From Desertivibrio insolitus (GTDB lineage: Bacteria; Actinomycetota; Actinomycetes; Actinomycetales; Microbacteriaceae): DNA of 64,000 nucleotides. The stretch lies in the NCBI RefSeq assembly GCF_017355965.1, contig NZ_JAFIQW010000006.1:62001-126000 (forward strand). Direction: 5' to 3'. The notes below the pieces were generated by a model that worked only from the letters and a program-made list of their open reading frames with translations, was not told the DNA's origin and made no database searches. Position 1 is the stretch's first letter. Each line of letters opens with the position of its first letter. The position numbers and the translations under genes are program-made. Shown one piece after another: positions 63,612 through 64,000 of this stretch.

Positions 63612-64000
63612 ATGGCCGTCGACCCAGCGTCCAGGGCGGGATCGATGCGCGGCCGGGTGATCCGGGGCGGCGACACCCCGGTCTCGAACGGCAACATCGC
63701 GAACATCATCACGATCCTGCGCATCCTCCTCGCGCCCGTCTTCGTGTGGATGCTGCTGGCGGACGGCGGCGACGACGGCGCGCTGCGCTGGACCGCGGCC
63801 GCCCTGTTCGTGCTCGCGATCGCGACCGACAGCGTCGACGGCATCCTCGCCCGCCGGCGCAACCTCATCACCGACCTCGGCAAGCTGCTCGACCCGATCG
63901 CCGACAAGGTGCTCATCGGCGGGGCCCTCATCGCCCTGTCGCTGCTCGGCGAGCTGTGGTGGTGGGTGACGGCGCTCATCCTGCTGCGCGAGCTCGGGAT
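63612..64000 (+). CDS. pgsA: CDP-diacylglycerol-glycerol-3-phosphate 3-phosphatidyltransferase, 5' part
   Basis: First 129 codons; the rest is outside the window. The CDP-alcohol phosphatidyltransferase signature DG(x)2AR(x)8G(x)3D(x)3D is complete: DSVDGILARRRNLITDLGK then LLDPIAD. Membrane helices surround it (NIITILRILLAPVFVWMLL; ALFVLAIATDSVDG). It makes phosphatidylglycerol phosphate. It starts at TGACATG, one base after ftsK. The ftsK-pgsA order, usually followed by cinA and recA, is standard in actinobacteria. Confidence 0.93.
   Translation, partial: MAVDPASRAGSMRGRVIRGGDTPVSNGNIANIITILRILLAPVFVWMLLADGGDDGALRWTAAALFVLAIATDSVDGILARRRNLITDLGKLLDPIADKVLIGGALIALSLLGELWWWVTALILLRELG

Overview
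The window is very GC-rich, almost every codon ends in G or C, GTG and TTG starts are common, and genes are densely packed with many 4-base ATGA/GTGA overlaps. The gene set (leuS-comEA-comEC-holA; lepA-hemW-hrcA-dnaJ-rsmE-phoH-ybeY-era; leuA; recO-uppS-glyS; dusB-dgt-dnaG; ftsK-pgsA) is a chromosomal core segment of an actinobacterium. The order, the DUF1990, DUF4870 and DUF559-like genes and the abundance of GGATGCC heptamers suggest Microbacteriaceae (inference; no rRNA in the window).

Layout. 1-1122: end of a quaternary-amine ABC importer operon. 1224-2244: DedA membrane protein and a small membrane protein. 2376-8941: leuS, competence genes comEA and comEC, and holA. 9000-11132: SDR enzyme, rpsT and an alpha/beta hydrolase, all on the minus strand. 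11194-25081: housekeeping run with an aminotransferase, lepA, a lipoprotein, a frameshifted remnant, DUF1990, hemW, DUF4870, then hrcA-dnaJ-rsmE-HIT-phoH-ybeY-CNNM-era, opened by a CIRCE element. 25178-29345: two-component system and an ABC exporter with FtsX-type permease. 29427-31315: leuA behind a leucine-rich leader peptide and attenuator-like hairpin. 31341-32450: a DUF559-like gene bracketed by related palindromes. 32457-38768: TRIC-type channel, transketolase, ROK regulator and an ascorbate-family PTS (IIA, IIB, IIC). 38820-42783: recO, uppS, glyS, DsbA-like protein. 55689-64000: YbaK-like deacylase, dusB, dgt, dnaG, ftsK and the start of pgsA.

The accessory highlight is 42941-55664, apparently inserted between the DsbA-like gene and the dusB block. 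It carries two copies of a four-gene polysaccharide module: a processive GT2 synthase, a membrane-anchored beta-helix protein, a second beta-helix (lyase/epimerase-like) protein and a nucleotide-sugar 6-dehydrogenase. The copies have different gene order. Copy 1 is promoter P1-synthase-helix-helix-dehydrogenase; copy 2 is promoter P2-synthase remnant-dehydrogenase-synthase-helix-helix. P1 and P2 are homologous, each with a palindrome between -35 and -10. Three hairpins with covarying stems and a constant GATCGGG loop lie behind the modules, and CCCGATC motifs that could pair with that loop recur in the leaders. I infer a duplicated, co-regulated system for a uronic-acid-containing exopolysaccharide.

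A second theme is leaderless transcription. At least a dozen genes (among them comEA, recO, uppS, dnaG, ftsK and the leuA leader peptide) have a TANNNT- or GATAAT-like -10 box 5-7 bases before the start codon and no ribosome binding site. I used this to choose several start codons. I saw no tRNA, rRNA, CRISPR array, insertion sequence or prophage.
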